From an uncultured Calothrix sp. (GTDB lineage Bacteria > Cyanobacteriota > Cyanobacteriia > Cyanobacteriales > Nostocaceae): a stretch of DNA of 30,299 nt. The notes under the pieces were generated by a model that saw only the letters and a list, made by a program, of their open reading frames with translations, was not told the DNA's origin and did no database searches. Location: NCBI GenBank assembly GCA_937884685.1, contig CAKZYM010000225.1:1-30299 (forward strand). The letters are read 5' to 3'. The position numbers were made by a program, and so were the translations under genes. Each line of letters starts with the position of its first letter. The stretch's first letter is position 1. Positions 30,073 to 30,299 of the stretch are shown piece after piece.

Positions 30073-30196
30073 TGGGAATTGAGAATTGGTAATTGGTAAT
30101 TGGTAATTGTGTAATTGGTAATAGAATAACAAATATAATTCCTAACTCTTAATTCCTAACTCCTAACTCCTAATTCCTAACTCCTAACTCCTAATA
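30073..30196. repeat. GGTAATT and CTAACTC tandem repeat arrays
   Basis: Five to six TTGGTAA units lie at about 30083-30123. Eight or so CTAACTC/CTAATTC heptamers lie at about 30141-30194. They follow the leader of the metallophosphoesterase gene. No coding frame is seen between 29991 and the window end. Confidence 0.8.
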
Positions 30197-30224
30197 CCAT
30201 TTCTTTATAAAGATGCGCCGAATT

Positions 30225-30273
30225 AAGCCAACGTAGGTTGGCTTTGTTGTTATAGCCCCAGCCTTCTAGGCTG
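30225..30273 (+). repeat. Two-hairpin dispersed repeat, copy 2
   Basis: AAGCCAAC/GTTGGCTT (30225-30244) and CAGCCT/AGGCTG (30259-30273), joined by the linker TGTTGTTATAGCCC. Same architecture and linker as the minus strand of 10334-10381, with both stems changed yet still paired. The window ends 26 bases later. Confidence 0.75.
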
Positions 30274-30299
30274 CGGGTGATTGAGTGCAGCCTCATACA

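Overview
The window is a low-GC stretch from a cyanobacterium, most likely a filamentous, heterocyst-forming type (Nostocales, Rivularia/Calothrix-like). Reasons: a Ycf51-family gene, a Mo-dependent-nitrogenase C-terminal-domain gene, eukaryotic-type Ser/Thr kinases with large accessory domains, weak or absent Shine-Dalgarno sites, and many short degenerate tandem repeats between genes. I saw only one HIP1 octamer (about 1949-1956). No rRNA, tRNA or CRISPR array was seen.

Layout. 1-3.9 kb: Ycf51, a small peptidoglycan-binding-domain protein, a glycerol-dehydrogenase-like enzyme and an AlaC-like aminotransferase. 3.95-6.5 kb: an arsenic-resistance cassette, arsR - aquaglyceroporin - arsH - arsC, with two candidate ArsR operators and a channel where an arsenite pump would usually be. 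6.6-12 kb: a CaCA cation exchanger, then a patchwork of accessory genes. These include a photolyase-like protein encoded as two separate half-genes, a Uma2-family nuclease, an Spx/ArsC-like thioredoxin-fold protein, a nucleoside-deoxyribosyltransferase-like protein, a HigA antitoxin cut by a stop codon and a RAYT transposase remnant. 12-15.7 kb: an L,D-transpeptidase, a membrane Ser/Thr kinase, an Ldh2-family dehydrogenase and a small unknown.

15.8-21 kb: VanW protein, a lysine-2,3-aminomutase-like radical SAM enzyme, a D-Ala-D-Ala-ligase-like ATP-grasp enzyme and MurJ. The radical SAM enzyme lacks both lysine-binding aspartates of true KamA, so the radical SAM/ATP-grasp pair may make and ligate an unusual beta-amino acid. 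21-25.3 kb: the Mo-nitrogenase C-terminal-domain protein, a tightly coupled three-gene operon ending in a PD-(D/E)XK nuclease (a candidate defence system) and two unknowns. 25.4-30.3 kb: a kinase fused to a periplasmic binding domain, a MITE with a perfect 8-bp target duplication, a metallophosphoesterase and more repeats.

Three places look most promising for undescribed biology: the three-gene nuclease operon (21678-23814), the split photolyase with four cysteines placed like an Fe-S ligand set (8088-8504 and 11067-11924), and the KamA-like/ATP-grasp pair (16865-19204). A second theme is the repeats. At least seven genes end inside short tandem repeats, one gene appears to start in one, and two MITE-like elements carry clear target duplications.
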